A stretch of DNA of 64,000 bases from Bacillus sp. S3 (GTDB lineage Bacteria > Bacillota > Bacilli > Bacillales > Cytobacillaceae): the NCBI RefSeq assembly GCF_005154805.1, contig NZ_CP039727.1:3035501-3099500 (forward strand), in the 5' to 3' direction. A model generated the notes under the pieces. That model was not told the DNA's origin. It saw only the letters and a program-made list of their open reading frames with translations, and did no database searches. A program made the translations under genes and the position numbers. Below, piece after piece: positions 7,310 to 14,968 of the stretch. Each line of letters starts with the position of its first letter. The first letter of the stretch is position 1.

Positions 7310-8539
7310 TTACCATGTTTGTTCATTCACATCTAAGAAAAAGTACCTCCTGCTCATTAAGGCCACTGTAAAAGAACAAAGGAAAAGTATAGTTGCCACC
7401 ATAAAGGTGGTTCTTACACCAAATGATTCGGTAATCCATCCCATCAAAAGAGATGATAAACCGAAGGCACCAAATATCAATGTTCCCCTGGCTGAATAAA
7501 CTTTAGCTAAAAGCTGTTCCCTTGCACTTTGTTGGATGATCGTGGTCTCGGCCACATCTCGAGCCATTTGCGGCAATCCAAACAAGAAAGAAACGAATAA
7601 AGCAAACCAAGGGATTGAGGTCGTTCCGAATAAAAAGGTAATCGCGATTAAGCTGAATGTAGACAAAAGGATTGTTTTTCCTAAATTTCTTTCTAACATA
7701 CGTGAAAAGCGATAAATCAGCAGTCCCCCAAATAGCATTCCGGCAAAAAAGGACCCATTAATAAATCCCCACCAGTTCTCCCCTTTATTTAATGCCTCCG
7801 AAACATAAACAAACAAAATAGCTGCAATCCAAACCCCGTTTGCAAAGGTTTCGAGTATGTTCATCAAACTGATCGTCCGGAGCTGCTTGGAATTCCAAAT
7901 GATTCTCCAACCCTCTTTTAAGACATCCATTCGCGACTGCTCTTCTTTAATCTGCTGGTTTGCAACATGATCGATAAGCCCCATTAATACACTAGAGAGC
8001 AGGTATAAGACGAAGGTAAACCAGAGAATCCTCCTTGCTCCCAAAGAAACTAATAAGATACTGCCGATGGGCCAAGCAATCAACTGAACGATTTGATTAG
8101 AAATGGCAAGTAAACTATTGGTTTTCATAAGTTTGCTTTGCTCTACAAGACTTGGAACAAGAGCGTTTCGAGCCGGTGATGCCCATCCATCTAAAAAGGA
8201 AATCAAACAGATTAGTAAATAAATTTCGAACAGCCAGCCAGCGTTTACGTTGCCTGCTAGTAAACACATACCTAATAGCAACAATGTCTTACCGCATTGG
8301 GAAAAAAATAAAATAGACTTAAGTTTGTATTTATTGATGATTAATGGTGCCAATAATCCGCTAATTAAAGCAGAAATAGTATAAAAAAACGGAACAAGCG
8401 ACATATAGGTAACTGAACCAGTCGCATCAAAGATCATTTTTATTAAACATACAACATATAAAATATCACCCAGATTGGCTGACATTTGCCCAAACCAAAG
8501 AAACCGGAAAGAAACCTGTTTTCCGAAAAAAATGGACAT
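7310..8539 (-). CDS. MFS transporter
   Basis: A 409-residue major facilitator superfamily protein with about twelve membrane helices. The MFS_3 (Enterobactin exporter-like) layout fits: VSFRFLWFGQMSANLGDILY at the N-terminus, DGWASPARNALVPSLV near residue 118 as the loop 4-5 motif, and GLPQMARDVAETTIIQQSA in the second half. The substrate is unknown; relatives export drugs or siderophores. GAGGGTG lies upstream of the ATG. The gene is divergent from yvbH, leaving about 260 bases between starts. Confidence 0.85.
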   Translation of the reverse strand: MSIFFGKQVSFRFLWFGQMSANLGDILYVVCLIKMIFDATGSVTYMSLVPFFYTISALISGLLAPLIINKYKLKSILFFSQCGKTLLLLGMCLLAGNVNAGWLFEIYLLICLISFLDGWASPARNALVPSLVEQSKLMKTNSLLAISNQIVQLIAWPIGSILLVSLGARRILWFTFVLYLLSSVLMGLIDHVANQQIKEEQSRMDVLKEGWRIIWNSKQLRTISLMNILETFANGVWIAAILFVYVSEALNKGENWWGFINGSFFAGMLFGGLLIYRFSRMLERNLGKTILLSTFSLIAITFLFGTTSIPWFALFVSFLFGLPQMARDVAETTIIQQSAREQLLAKVYSARGTLIFGAFGLSSLLMGWITESFGVRTTFMVATILFLCSFTVALMSRRYFFLDVNEQTW

Positions 8540-8797
8540 GTTACACCCTCACTTTTTATTAAATTTTCATTTAAAAGTAAGGTGGTTTACATCGGACTTC
8601 CTCCAAGATCAATCAAATTTTTCTTTAGTATACCAGATTTCTGAATTGTTTGTTAATGACCGACAGAAATTTATGTATACTTATTTTATAAATGGCATAG
8701 AGTATTTCGTCGTCCAAAAGTTCGCTCAGGGTTGAAACCTTATGCCGCTTTGTTCGTACATAAATTTAGAAAAAAATAATAAAGTGAGGTTGACACA

Positions 8798-9412
8798 ATG
8801 TTTGGAAAAGTAGCTGCAGATATTTTAGGATTAAGTGATGTGGGTTCAGTTATTAAGCCGGAGAATTATGATAAGGTGGATGCAGATGATTATGTTATGC
8901 ATGAAGACAATGAGAAAATATATTTCTTAATCAAATCAAAATCCGATGAATATTGTTTTACAAATAATTCCCTTATACATCTTGATGGTACTAGTGCAAC
9001 AAGTAAAAAGCGCATGCTTCACCGCTATAGTTATGCTACCAATAGAATTTCAGATGTTTACCTAGAAACAGCTGGAACGGTTGATCTTGATGTAGAAATT
9101 AAATTTAAAATTGGCTCGCAGCCCTTCTCCATCGACGTTCATAAGAAACATATTGAAGAAATAAAAGATTTGTACAAAGCACTTATCAAAATTTCCGAAA
9201 TTTCACATGAAAATGAAATCTCGCTCCAATTTGCCAAACAAAGCCTTGATGTAGCCTCAACAACTCTTGGCCGTATCACAAGTCCTGACAGCAACTTGGT
9301 TGTTCAATTCAAAATGCTTAATCAAGCTGCCTTTCAATGGCTGGAGGATAGCAAAAAACAATATTGTGTAAAAGATTTTGGTTATGTATTTGAAAAGTAT
9401 ATTAATAATTAG
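8798..9412 (+). CDS. yvbH: YvbH-like PH-domain protein
   Basis: The 204-residue cytosolic protein resembles B. subtilis YvbH. Residues 1-125 have the bacterial PH (bPH_1) pattern, with YFLIKSKSDEYCFTNNSLI and SKKRMLHRYSYATN; residues 130-190 (KALIKISEISHENEISLQFA) match the YvbH extension, a helical hairpin. AGTGAGGTTGAC precedes the ATG. Function is unknown in the family; bPH domains are thought to mediate protein or envelope-stress interactions. It is monocistronic with a terminator behind it. Confidence 0.8.
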   Translation: MFGKVAADILGLSDVGSVIKPENYDKVDADDYVMHEDNEKIYFLIKSKSDEYCFTNNSLIHLDGTSATSKKRMLHRYSYATNRISDVYLETAGTVDLDVEIKFKIGSQPFSIDVHKKHIEEIKDLYKALIKISEISHENEISLQFAKQSLDVASTTLGRITSPDSNLVVQFKMLNQAAFQWLEDSKKQYCVKDFGYVFEKYINN

Positions 9413-9420
9413 CAAATATA

Positions 9421-9453
9421 TAAAAATAACCCCAAATTCAGGGGTTATTTTTG
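9421..9453. terminator. Bidirectional terminator between yvbH and a YitT gene
   Basis: AAAATAACCCC and GGGGTTATTTTT form a perfect stem around AAATTCA between convergent genes. Confidence 0.85.
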
Positions 9454-10278
9454 TTAATGCGGGCTGGGTCTGTGAAATAGTCCCATTACTTCAATGGTTT
9501 CAGTTATATTGACAAAAGCCGCAGGATCGATTTCAGTTATTAGATGTTTCACCTCATTTAACTCATACCTTGAAATAATGGTAAATAATACATTTCGATG
9601 GTCATTAGAATAGCCGCCAACACCATCCATTATAGTCAATCCTCTGTACAAGTTAGTGAGCAAGTGCCTTCGCATTTCTTGGCCTTTTTCAGTAATTATC
9701 ATGATTGTTAACTTTGCGTGATCGGTATAAATAGCATCCACTACTTTACCTGTTACAAAAATGGATACTAAAGTATTAAGTGCTACATCCCAATTAAATA
9801 TAAAGCCGCTAATGAGAATGACTACTGCATTCATTCCTGAAAGCAAGGTGCCAATCGGAAAGTCTCTTTTCCGTGACACAATCATTCCGATAATATCAAA
9901 TCCCCCAGTCGAACCGGAACAGCGGAACACGATTCCCACGCCAATACCTGTTAAGGCTCCTCCAAAAATCGATGATAATATGGTGTCTTTAGCAACCTCA
10001 TATACAGGGACCAAATATAGACCAAATGAAATAATGATGACAGATAATATCGTATTCATGATAAACCTTTTTCCAAGCATTTTATATCCGATAATTAATA
10101 ATGGAAGATTTAACAGAAAATTAGCTACTCCCGTATTAATTGGAGTGATCATGCCAAATAACATAGAAATACCGCTTAATCCGCTGCTTAACACTTGATG
10201 AGGGATTAAAAAGAGATTAAAACCTGTCACAATTATGAGGGACCCGAGTATTAAACCAAGAAACTGCAACCTATTCAT
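9454..10278 (-). CDS. YitT family membrane protein with DUF2179 domain
   Basis: A 274-residue paralog of the protein at 1833-2750. The N-terminus LGLILGSLIIVTGFNLFLIP, the Gly-rich segment GIGVGIVFRCSGSTGGFDII and the C-terminal DUF2179 region (KLTIMIITEKGQEMRRHLL, GLTIMDGVGGYSND) are all present. It lacks the 25-residue N-terminal cytosolic extension of the first copy. The function of the family is not established. Its start lies about 100 bases from the lysine-riboswitch promoter, which faces the other way. Confidence 0.88.
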   Translation of the reverse strand: MNRLQFLGLILGSLIIVTGFNLFLIPHQVLSSGLSGISMLFGMITPINTGVANFLLNLPLLIIGYKMLGKRFIMNTILSVIIISFGLYLVPVYEVAKDTILSSIFGGALTGIGVGIVFRCSGSTGGFDIIGMIVSRKRDFPIGTLLSGMNAVVILISGFIFNWDVALNTLVSIFVTGKVVDAIYTDHAKLTIMIITEKGQEMRRHLLTNLYRGLTIMDGVGGYSNDHRNVLFTIISRYELNEVKHLITEIDPAAFVNITETIEVMGLFHRPSPH

Positions 10279-10380
10279 CTCCTGCCACTTGTTCTTTTAA
10301 TGAATATTACCGATTCTCCGTTATGAAGTAAATTAAATAGTTTTTTACAATAATAAAAAATTATCTGGAAATTTTTCCAT

Positions 10381-10408
10381 TTGACTTTTTATAAATAATA
10401 TTTATACT
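10381..10408 (+). promoter_or_regulatory. Sigma-A promoter of lysP
   Basis: TTGACT and TATACT are separated by 16 bases. The expected start lies about 35 bases before the aptamer of the lysine riboswitch. Confidence 0.65.
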
Positions 10409-10450
10409 ATATAAATATATTAACTTCATAGTATAAATCCTCATCAAACC

Positions 10451-10645
10451 GATGAGGTAGAGGTCGCGGTTTTTATTAGTATGGCGGACGAGGTGATGAG
10501 ACTCCAATGACTCCGTTTGAAAGGAAAAGCTGCCGAAGCGTGTATTCATCTCTGGAATTGCATGCTGGGGCTGTCTCCGAATAGGAACAGAACTGTCACG
10601 TATAGCCCTACCAGCTGTGCGTGTTGAGCTATCTTTCGGAAGGTA
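10451..10645 (+). promoter_or_regulatory. Lysine riboswitch (L box)
   Basis: The leader carries the conserved landmarks of the L-box aptamer in the right order: GAGGTAGAGGTCGCGG at the 5' side of P1/P2, AGTATGG, GAAAGG and TGCCGAAGCG near the middle, TGCTGGGGCTG, AGAACTGTCAC, and the closing GAGCTATCTTTCGG. P1 pairs GGTAG with CTATC. An intrinsic terminator follows, so lysine binding should end transcription before the permease gene. L boxes are known to control lysine uptake and synthesis in Firmicutes. Confidence 0.93.
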
Positions 10646-10662
10646 TGATGCGGGGTATTGAC

Positions 10663-10697
10663 AATGCCATCGATTCTGCTTCGATGGCATTTTTTAT
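10663..10697 (+). terminator. Riboswitch expression-platform terminator
   Basis: AATGCCATCGA and TCGATGGCATT flank a seven-base loop followed by TTTTATT, 46 bases before the lysP start codon. Confidence 0.88.
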
Positions 10698-10742
10698 TCC
10701 AAACTCCTTCTCGAAAAACAAACAGAAAAAGGAGTCATAAAT

Positions 10743-12224
10743 ATGCAAACAGCTAGACAATTAGAAGAACAGGTTTATTCAGATGAACGCACAAACAAAC
10801 AGGAAACGATTGAGCTAAAACGCAGCTTAAAATCACGTCACCTTACAATGATTTCTTTAGGAGGAACGATAGGTACCGGCCTATTCCTTGCAAGCGGCGG
10901 TGCCATTCATTCTGCCGGACCTGGCGGGGCGCTCCTTTCCTATCTTGTCATCGGGGTCATGGTATACTTTTTAATGCAAAGCTTAGCTGAGATGGGTGCC
11001 TATATGCCCGTTGCCGGAAGCTTTAGCACATATGCAACAAAATTTGTTGATCCAGCTTTCGGTTTTGCACTCGGTTGGAATTACTGGTATAACTGGGCAA
11101 TCACCATTGCTGCTGAATTAGCTGCTGTTACAATGATCATGAAATTCTGGTTCCCAAATACGCCATCAATTATTTGGAGCAGTACCTTTTTAGTGATTAT
11201 GTTTCTATTAAATTATCTGTCTGTAAAAGGGTTTGGCGAGGCAGAGTATTGGTTTTCTCTTATTAAAGTAGTGACAGTTGTTATTTTTATCATAACTGGC
11301 ACGTTAATGATATTTGGTATTATGGGCGATCATGCGATTGGATTTAAAAACTTTACAGTTGGTGATGCGCCATTCCACGGCGGGTTTATGGCCATGCTGG
11401 GAATTTTTATGGCCGCTGGATTTTCTTTCCAAGGAACCGAACTACTAGGTGTCGCAGCCGGGGAAACCGATAATCCCGAAAAGGCAATTCCTCGTGCTGT
11501 AAAATCTGTATTTTGGCGGATTCTTTTATTTTATGTGCTAGCTATATTAGTGATCGGACTTCTGATTCCATATACAAATGGAAACTTGGCCAATGGTGAT
11601 GTTTCCGTCAGCCCATTCACACTTGTATTTCAAAAAGCAGGAATTGCTTTCGCAGCATCTGTCATGAATGCCGTCATTTTAACAGCCGTATTATCTGCCG
11701 GAAATTCAGGCATGTATGCTTCGACACGGATGCTCTGGGATTTAGCGCGCCAAGGAAAAGCGCCAAAATTCTTAGGCAAACTAAATAAAAGAGGCGTTCC
11801 AGTCAATGCCTTAATTGCTACAACATTAGTAGGAACATTAGCGTTCCTTGCATCATTCTTTGGTGATGGTACCGTTTATGTTTGGCTTTTAAATGCTTCT
11901 GGTATGTCAGGATTTATTGCTTGGCTTGGAATTGCCGTTTGCCACTATCGTTTCCGTAAATCATATGTTGCGCAAGGCAAGGATTTAAGCTTGCTGCCAT
12001 TTAAATCAAAACTCTTTCCATTTGGACCGATTTTCGCCTTTGCTGTCTGCGGATTTGTTGTTTTAGGACAAAATTATTCAGCCTTTATGGGTGACCATAT
12101 CGACTGGAATGGTGTATTAGTTTCTTACATTGGGATACCTCTTTTCCTTGTTTTATGGCTTGGATACAAATTCACCAAAAAAACAAAGGTCATTCCTTTA
12201 GAAAAATGTGACTTATCGAACTAA
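10743..12224 (+). CDS. lysP: Lysine-specific amino acid permease LysP
   Basis: A 493-residue APC-superfamily transporter with about twelve helices that imports L-lysine with protons. It closely follows the pattern of E. coli LysP (489 residues): SLKSRHLTMISLGGTIGTG at residues 29-47, AGPGGALLSYLVIGVMVYFL, PVAGSFSTYATKFVDPAFGF and GFGEAEYWFSLIKVVTV. The lysine riboswitch directly in front makes lysine the best substrate assignment. AAAGGAG precedes the ATG. B. subtilis uses the unrelated-length YvsH under an L box, so this gene is the functional counterpart. Confidence 0.93.
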   Translation: MQTARQLEEQVYSDERTNKQETIELKRSLKSRHLTMISLGGTIGTGLFLASGGAIHSAGPGGALLSYLVIGVMVYFLMQSLAEMGAYMPVAGSFSTYATKFVDPAFGFALGWNYWYNWAITIAAELAAVTMIMKFWFPNTPSIIWSSTFLVIMFLLNYLSVKGFGEAEYWFSLIKVVTVVIFIITGTLMIFGIMGDHAIGFKNFTVGDAPFHGGFMAMLGIFMAAGFSFQGTELLGVAAGETDNPEKAIPRAVKSVFWRILLFYVLAILVIGLLIPYTNGNLANGDVSVSPFTLVFQKAGIAFAASVMNAVILTAVLSAGNSGMYASTRMLWDLARQGKAPKFLGKLNKRGVPVNALIATTLVGTLAFLASFFGDGTVYVWLLNASGMSGFIAWLGIAVCHYRFRKSYVAQGKDLSLLPFKSKLFPFGPIFAFAVCGFVVLGQNYSAFMGDHIDWNGVLVSYIGIPLFLVLWLGYKFTKKTKVIPLEKCDLSN

Positions 12225-12238
12225 ATTACTCATAAAAA

Positions 12239-12268
12239 AAAACAGACTCGATAACGAGTCTGTTTTTC
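12239..12268 (+). terminator. Terminator of lysP
   Basis: AACAGACTCG and CGAGTCTGTT flank ATAA and are followed by TTT. Confidence 0.85.
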
Positions 12269-12290
12269 GTTCATGTATGAAGAAACTACA

Positions 12291-12509
12291 CTATGTCTCA
12301 TCAGATGTCCAAACATATAAATCTTCAATCTGGCAATTCAATTCTTTGGAGATTGTCATCGCAGAATTTAGATTCATTACCTTCTTTGATATGTAGTCGT
12401 TAAGTTGACTTCTGGGAATGTTTGTACTTCTTTCCAGGCATTCCAAATCCATACCGTTTTTAGTTAATAAATCTTTGAGGTTACTTTTTTTTGCTTTATA
12501 ATTTGTCAA
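12291..12509 (-). CDS. Small XRE-family transcriptional regulator
   Basis: A 72-residue single-domain protein with a Cro/C1-type helix-turn-helix: LKDLLTKNGMDLECLERSTN, then IPRSQLNDYI as recognition helix and SAMTISKELNCQIEDLY as the closing helices. The start is TTG with GAGGTG seven bases upstream. It is divergent from the 57-codon gene at 12665; both have a TGGTATACTT box at their promoter. The target is unknown; local autoregulation is plausible. Confidence 0.75.
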   Translation of the reverse strand: MTNYKAKKSNLKDLLTKNGMDLECLERSTNIPRSQLNDYISKKVMNLNSAMTISKELNCQIEDLYVWTSDET

Positions 12510-12529
12510 AATGACACCTCGCTTTTGTA

Positions 12530-12539
12530 AAGTATACCA
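12530..12539 (-). promoter_or_regulatory. Extended -10 box of the XRE gene
   Basis: On the minus strand TGGTATACTT has the TGnTATACT form of an extended -10 element, about 20 bases before the TTG start. The identical ten bases recur in the opposite orientation at 12628-12637. Confidence 0.5.
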
Positions 12540-12627
12540 TAGTTGGTTTATTATTGAAAGGTGCCTGACTTTCTTCTTTTCATTTACTGCAAGCGTCTTC
12601 CATTTGAAATAAAGTGTAATGACTTTG

Positions 12628-12637
12628 TGGTATACTT
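12628..12637 (+). promoter_or_regulatory. Extended -10 box of the 57-codon gene
   Basis: TGGTATACTT on the plus strand lies 28 bases before the TTG start of the small gene and mirrors the box of the divergent XRE gene. Confidence 0.5.
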
Positions 12638-12664
12638 AAAAGGAATAGTAAAGGGGTGTTAGAT

Positions 12665-12838
12665 TTGAAAAACTCAAATAACCGCTATAATAATGGTCAA
12701 ACTGTAAACATTAAAGAAACGGGTGAGACTGTCACGATTTTAAAATGGCAGTATGTAAAAAATATGAAAAGATATTCTTATATCGTTAAAGAGCACCCAG
12801 GAACCTTTTTTTTCGAAGAAGAATTACAAAATCTTTAA
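12665..12838 (+). CDS. Small protein of unknown function
   Basis: I do not recognise this 57-residue protein. It reads NSNNRYNNGQTVNIKETGE followed by VTILKWQYVKNMKRYSYIV and ends FFFEEELQNL, the pattern of a small five-strand beta barrel (SH3-like). I chose the TTG at 12665 because AAAGGGGTG lies six bases upstream; a GTG at 12656 is in frame but would overlap that site. It is divergent from the XRE regulator and convergent with asnS. Confidence 0.6.
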   Translation: MKNSNNRYNNGQTVNIKETGETVTILKWQYVKNMKRYSYIVKEHPGTFFFEEELQNL

Positions 12839-12849
12839 TAAAACACAAC

Positions 12850-12880
12850 ACAAAAGGAGACCCATTCGGTCTCCTTTTAA
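12850..12880. terminator. Bidirectional terminator between the small gene and asnS
   Basis: AAAAGGAGACC and GGTCTCCTTTT form a perfect stem around a five-base loop. Confidence 0.85.
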
Positions 12881-12885
12881 ATAAT

Positions 12886-14277
12886 TTAAAACTCCGCATT
12901 ACCAGGTGTTCTTGGGAATGGGATAACATCTCTAATGTTAGACATTCCTGTTAGGTACATGATTAAACGTTCAAAACCAATCCCATAGCCTGAGTGTTTT
13001 GTTCCGCCATATTTTCTTAATTCCAAATACCACCAATAATCTTCCTCATTCATGCCAAGCTCGTTAATTTTTCCGGCCAATACTTCTTCCCGTTCTTCAC
13101 GCTGGCTGCCGCCGATTAGTTCACCGATTCCCGGAACAAGTAAATCCATTGCAGCCACTGTTTTGTTATCTTCATTTAAACGCATATAGAAGGCTTTAAT
13201 TTCTTTTGGATAATCAGTAACAAATACCGGGCGTTTAAAGACCTTTTCGCATAAATATCGTTCATGTTCTGTCTGCAGGTCAACACCCCATTCTACAGGA
13301 TAGGCAAAGTTTTCACCTGATTCAACTAACAAATTGATTGCTTCCGTATACGTCACGCGGCCAAAATTTGCTGAATGTGCACTATTTAAACGGTCTAACA
13401 AGCCCTTTTCAATAAAACTGTTAAAGAAATTCATTTCCTCAGGAGCATGTTCGAGAACGTACCCAATTACATATTTCACCATTTCCTCGCCTAAATCCAT
13501 TATATCTGGAAGCTCTGCAAATGCAAGCTCCGGTTCAATCATCCAAAATTCAGCTGCATGGCGGGCTGTATTCGAATTCTCAGCTCTAAATGTTGGTCCA
13601 AAAGTATAAACATTCCGGAATGCTAACGCAAATGACTCAGCTGAAAGCTGTCCACTTACAGTCAGATTCGTTTCTTTACTAAAAAAGTCCTGGCTTAAAT
13701 CTGCTTTACCCTCTTCATTTTTTGGCAAATTGTCCATATCGAGGGTGGTGACCCGGAACATTTCCCCTGCCCCTTCGGTATCACTGCCTGTGATGATTGG
13801 AGAGTGCACATAAACAAATCCTTTTTCTTGGAAAAATTTATGTATTGCATATGACGCTAGGGATCTTACCCGGAATACAGCTGAAAATGTATTGGTCCTT
13901 GGGCGTAAATGTGCGATCGTTCTTAAATATTCGAAGGAATGCTTTTTCTTTTGTAATGGATAATCCACATTTGATATTCCCTCAACGACAATGTCCGTTG
14001 CTTTAATTTCAAATGGCTGCTTTGCTTGGGGAGTATGAACAAAATCCCCAACTACTTTAATAGAAGAACTAATCGGAAGCTTAGCAATTTCCTTGAAGTT
14101 CTCCAGTTCTTCATCAAATACAATTTGTACCCCTTTAAAAAAGCTGCCATCATTCAATTCAATGAACCCAAAGGTTTTGGAATCACGAATCGTCCGAATC
14201 CATCCAGACAATTGTACCTTTTGCTCAATATAACTTTCCGTATTTCTGTATAAGTCCTTAATTAAGGTCTGCTTCAT
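12886..14277 (-). CDS. asnS: Asparaginyl-tRNA synthetase, long form
   Basis: This class II enzyme charges tRNA-Asn with asparagine in the cytosol. An N-terminal OB fold ([20 protein letters not shown], residues 20-40) binds the anticodon. The catalytic core has motif 2 ([20 protein letters not shown]) and motif 3 ([15 protein letters not shown]). It is 463 residues, like the E. coli enzyme and that of the B. cereus group, and carries the insert around [13 protein letters not shown] that the 430-residue B. subtilis AsnS lacks. It stands alone rather than beside aspB and dinG. No T-box leader is visible in the 200 bases upstream. Confidence 0.95.
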   Translation of the reverse strand: MKQTLIKDLYRNTESYIEQKVQLSGWIRTIRDSKTFGFIELNDGSFFKGVQIVFDEELENFKEIAKLPISSSIKVVGDFVHTPQAKQPFEIKATDIVVEGISNVDYPLQKKKHSFEYLRTIAHLRPRTNTFSAVFRVRSLASYAIHKFFQEKGFVYVHSPIITGSDTEGAGEMFRVTTLDMDNLPKNEEGKADLSQDFFSKETNLTVSGQLSAESFALAFRNVYTFGPTFRAENSNTARHAAEFWMIEPELAFAELPDIMDLGEEMVKYVIGYVLEHAPEEMNFFNSFIEKGLLDRLNSAHSANFGRVTYTEAINLLVESGENFAYPVEWGVDLQTEHERYLCEKVFKRPVFVTDYPKEIKAFYMRLNEDNKTVAAMDLLVPGIGELIGGSQREEREEVLAGKINELGMNEEDYWWYLELRKYGGTKHSGYGIGFERLIMYLTGMSNIRDVIPFPRTPGNAEF

Positions 14278-14483
14278 TGGTTTTCCTCCTAAATCATATG
14301 TAAAAGGTTCAGCTTTTATATTATATCAAAGAAGCAATATTCAACAAAATATCTAGATAAGTAAAATAGAAGTTAATTAGATGTTTGTTTTTCTAAAATT
14401 TTCAGAAAATTAGCAGGAAAAAGTTAGCTTATGGTCGAATTTATATTTTAATAACGAATCGATTCTAGATAGGAGGTTACTTT

Positions 14484-14714
14484 GTGGACAAAGTTACTTG
14501 TATTGCCTATTTGTTGTACAAGTCTTCTAAGAATCAAGACATCAGAGAAAAGGCTATTCAATTATTGAATGGCGATGTATCCATTCGGGATTTAAAAAGA
14601 AATAGTTCCATTCATGCCCATCTAGTGATTGCTGAATCTTTACTAAAAAAGAACAAAATAGATAAAAACCAAGTACAGCTATTTGCTGAAGAATTTATGG
14701 CTCTCGAGGTTTAA
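14484..14714 (+). CDS. Small protein of unknown function
   Basis: I do not recognise this 76-residue protein. It is predicted to be all helical (DKVTCIAYLLYKSSKNQDIR, then HLVIAESLLKKNKIDKNQVQ) with no membrane segment. The GTG start is fixed by TAGGAGG seven bases upstream. It is divergent from asnS and has its own terminator directly behind the stop. Confidence 0.65.
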   Translation: MDKVTCIAYLLYKSSKNQDIREKAIQLLNGDVSIRDLKRNSSIHAHLVIAESLLKKNKIDKNQVQLFAEEFMALEV

Positions 14715-14739
14715 AGCTTCCTTTTGGAAGTTTTTTTTA
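14715..14739 (+). terminator. Terminator of the 76-codon gene
   Basis: AGCTTCC and GGAAG pair across TTTT and are followed by eight T residues. Confidence 0.75.
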
Positions 14740-14774
14740 TACAACTAATCTTATAATAAGGAAAGGTGATTTTT

Positions 14775-14909
14775 ATGGTACAAGTGGAAGTAACAATAAC
14801 TTTTGAAGGAAAATGCTATTTAACAAATGTCATTACTAGTCGTGAAACCTCCGATGATGAAATATTACGCCTTGCCTTTGAACAAGTACAAAAACAATGG
14901 AAAAAGTAA
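14775..14909 (+). CDS. 44-residue protein, possibly of the BA3454 stress-response family
   Basis: A short gene with a clear SD (AAGGTGAT, five bases before the ATG). The protein begins MVQVEVTITFEGKCYLTN, continues SRETSDDEILRLAFEQV and ends KQWKK. A beta hairpin plus one helix is likely. From memory it resembles the BA3454 family of small stress-response proteins in Bacillus, but that identification is tentative. It is followed by a long hairpin and is convergent with helD. Confidence 0.65.
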   Translation: MVQVEVTITFEGKCYLTNVITSRETSDDEILRLAFEQVQKQWKK

Positions 14910-14923
14910 GATTTCAAAAGAAT

Positions 14924-14960
14924 AAGCTGTAGAATTGCATATAATTCTACAGCCTTTTAT
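14924..14960. terminator. Terminator between the 44-codon gene and helD
   Basis: GCTGTAGAATT and AATTCTACAGC form a perfect 11-bp stem. T residues follow on the plus side and weaker ones on the minus side. Confidence 0.75.
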
Positions 14961-14968
14961 GTGCCAGT

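Noticed and set aside
9761..10198. A 145-codon open frame on the plus strand
   Set aside because: It lies wholly opposite the second YitT gene, is rich in Pro/Ile/Thr as expected of an antisense shadow, and has no SD.
14278..14483. A T-box leader for asnS
   Set aside because: The region is only about 200 bases, lacks the T-box sequence and has no terminator-antiterminator pair.
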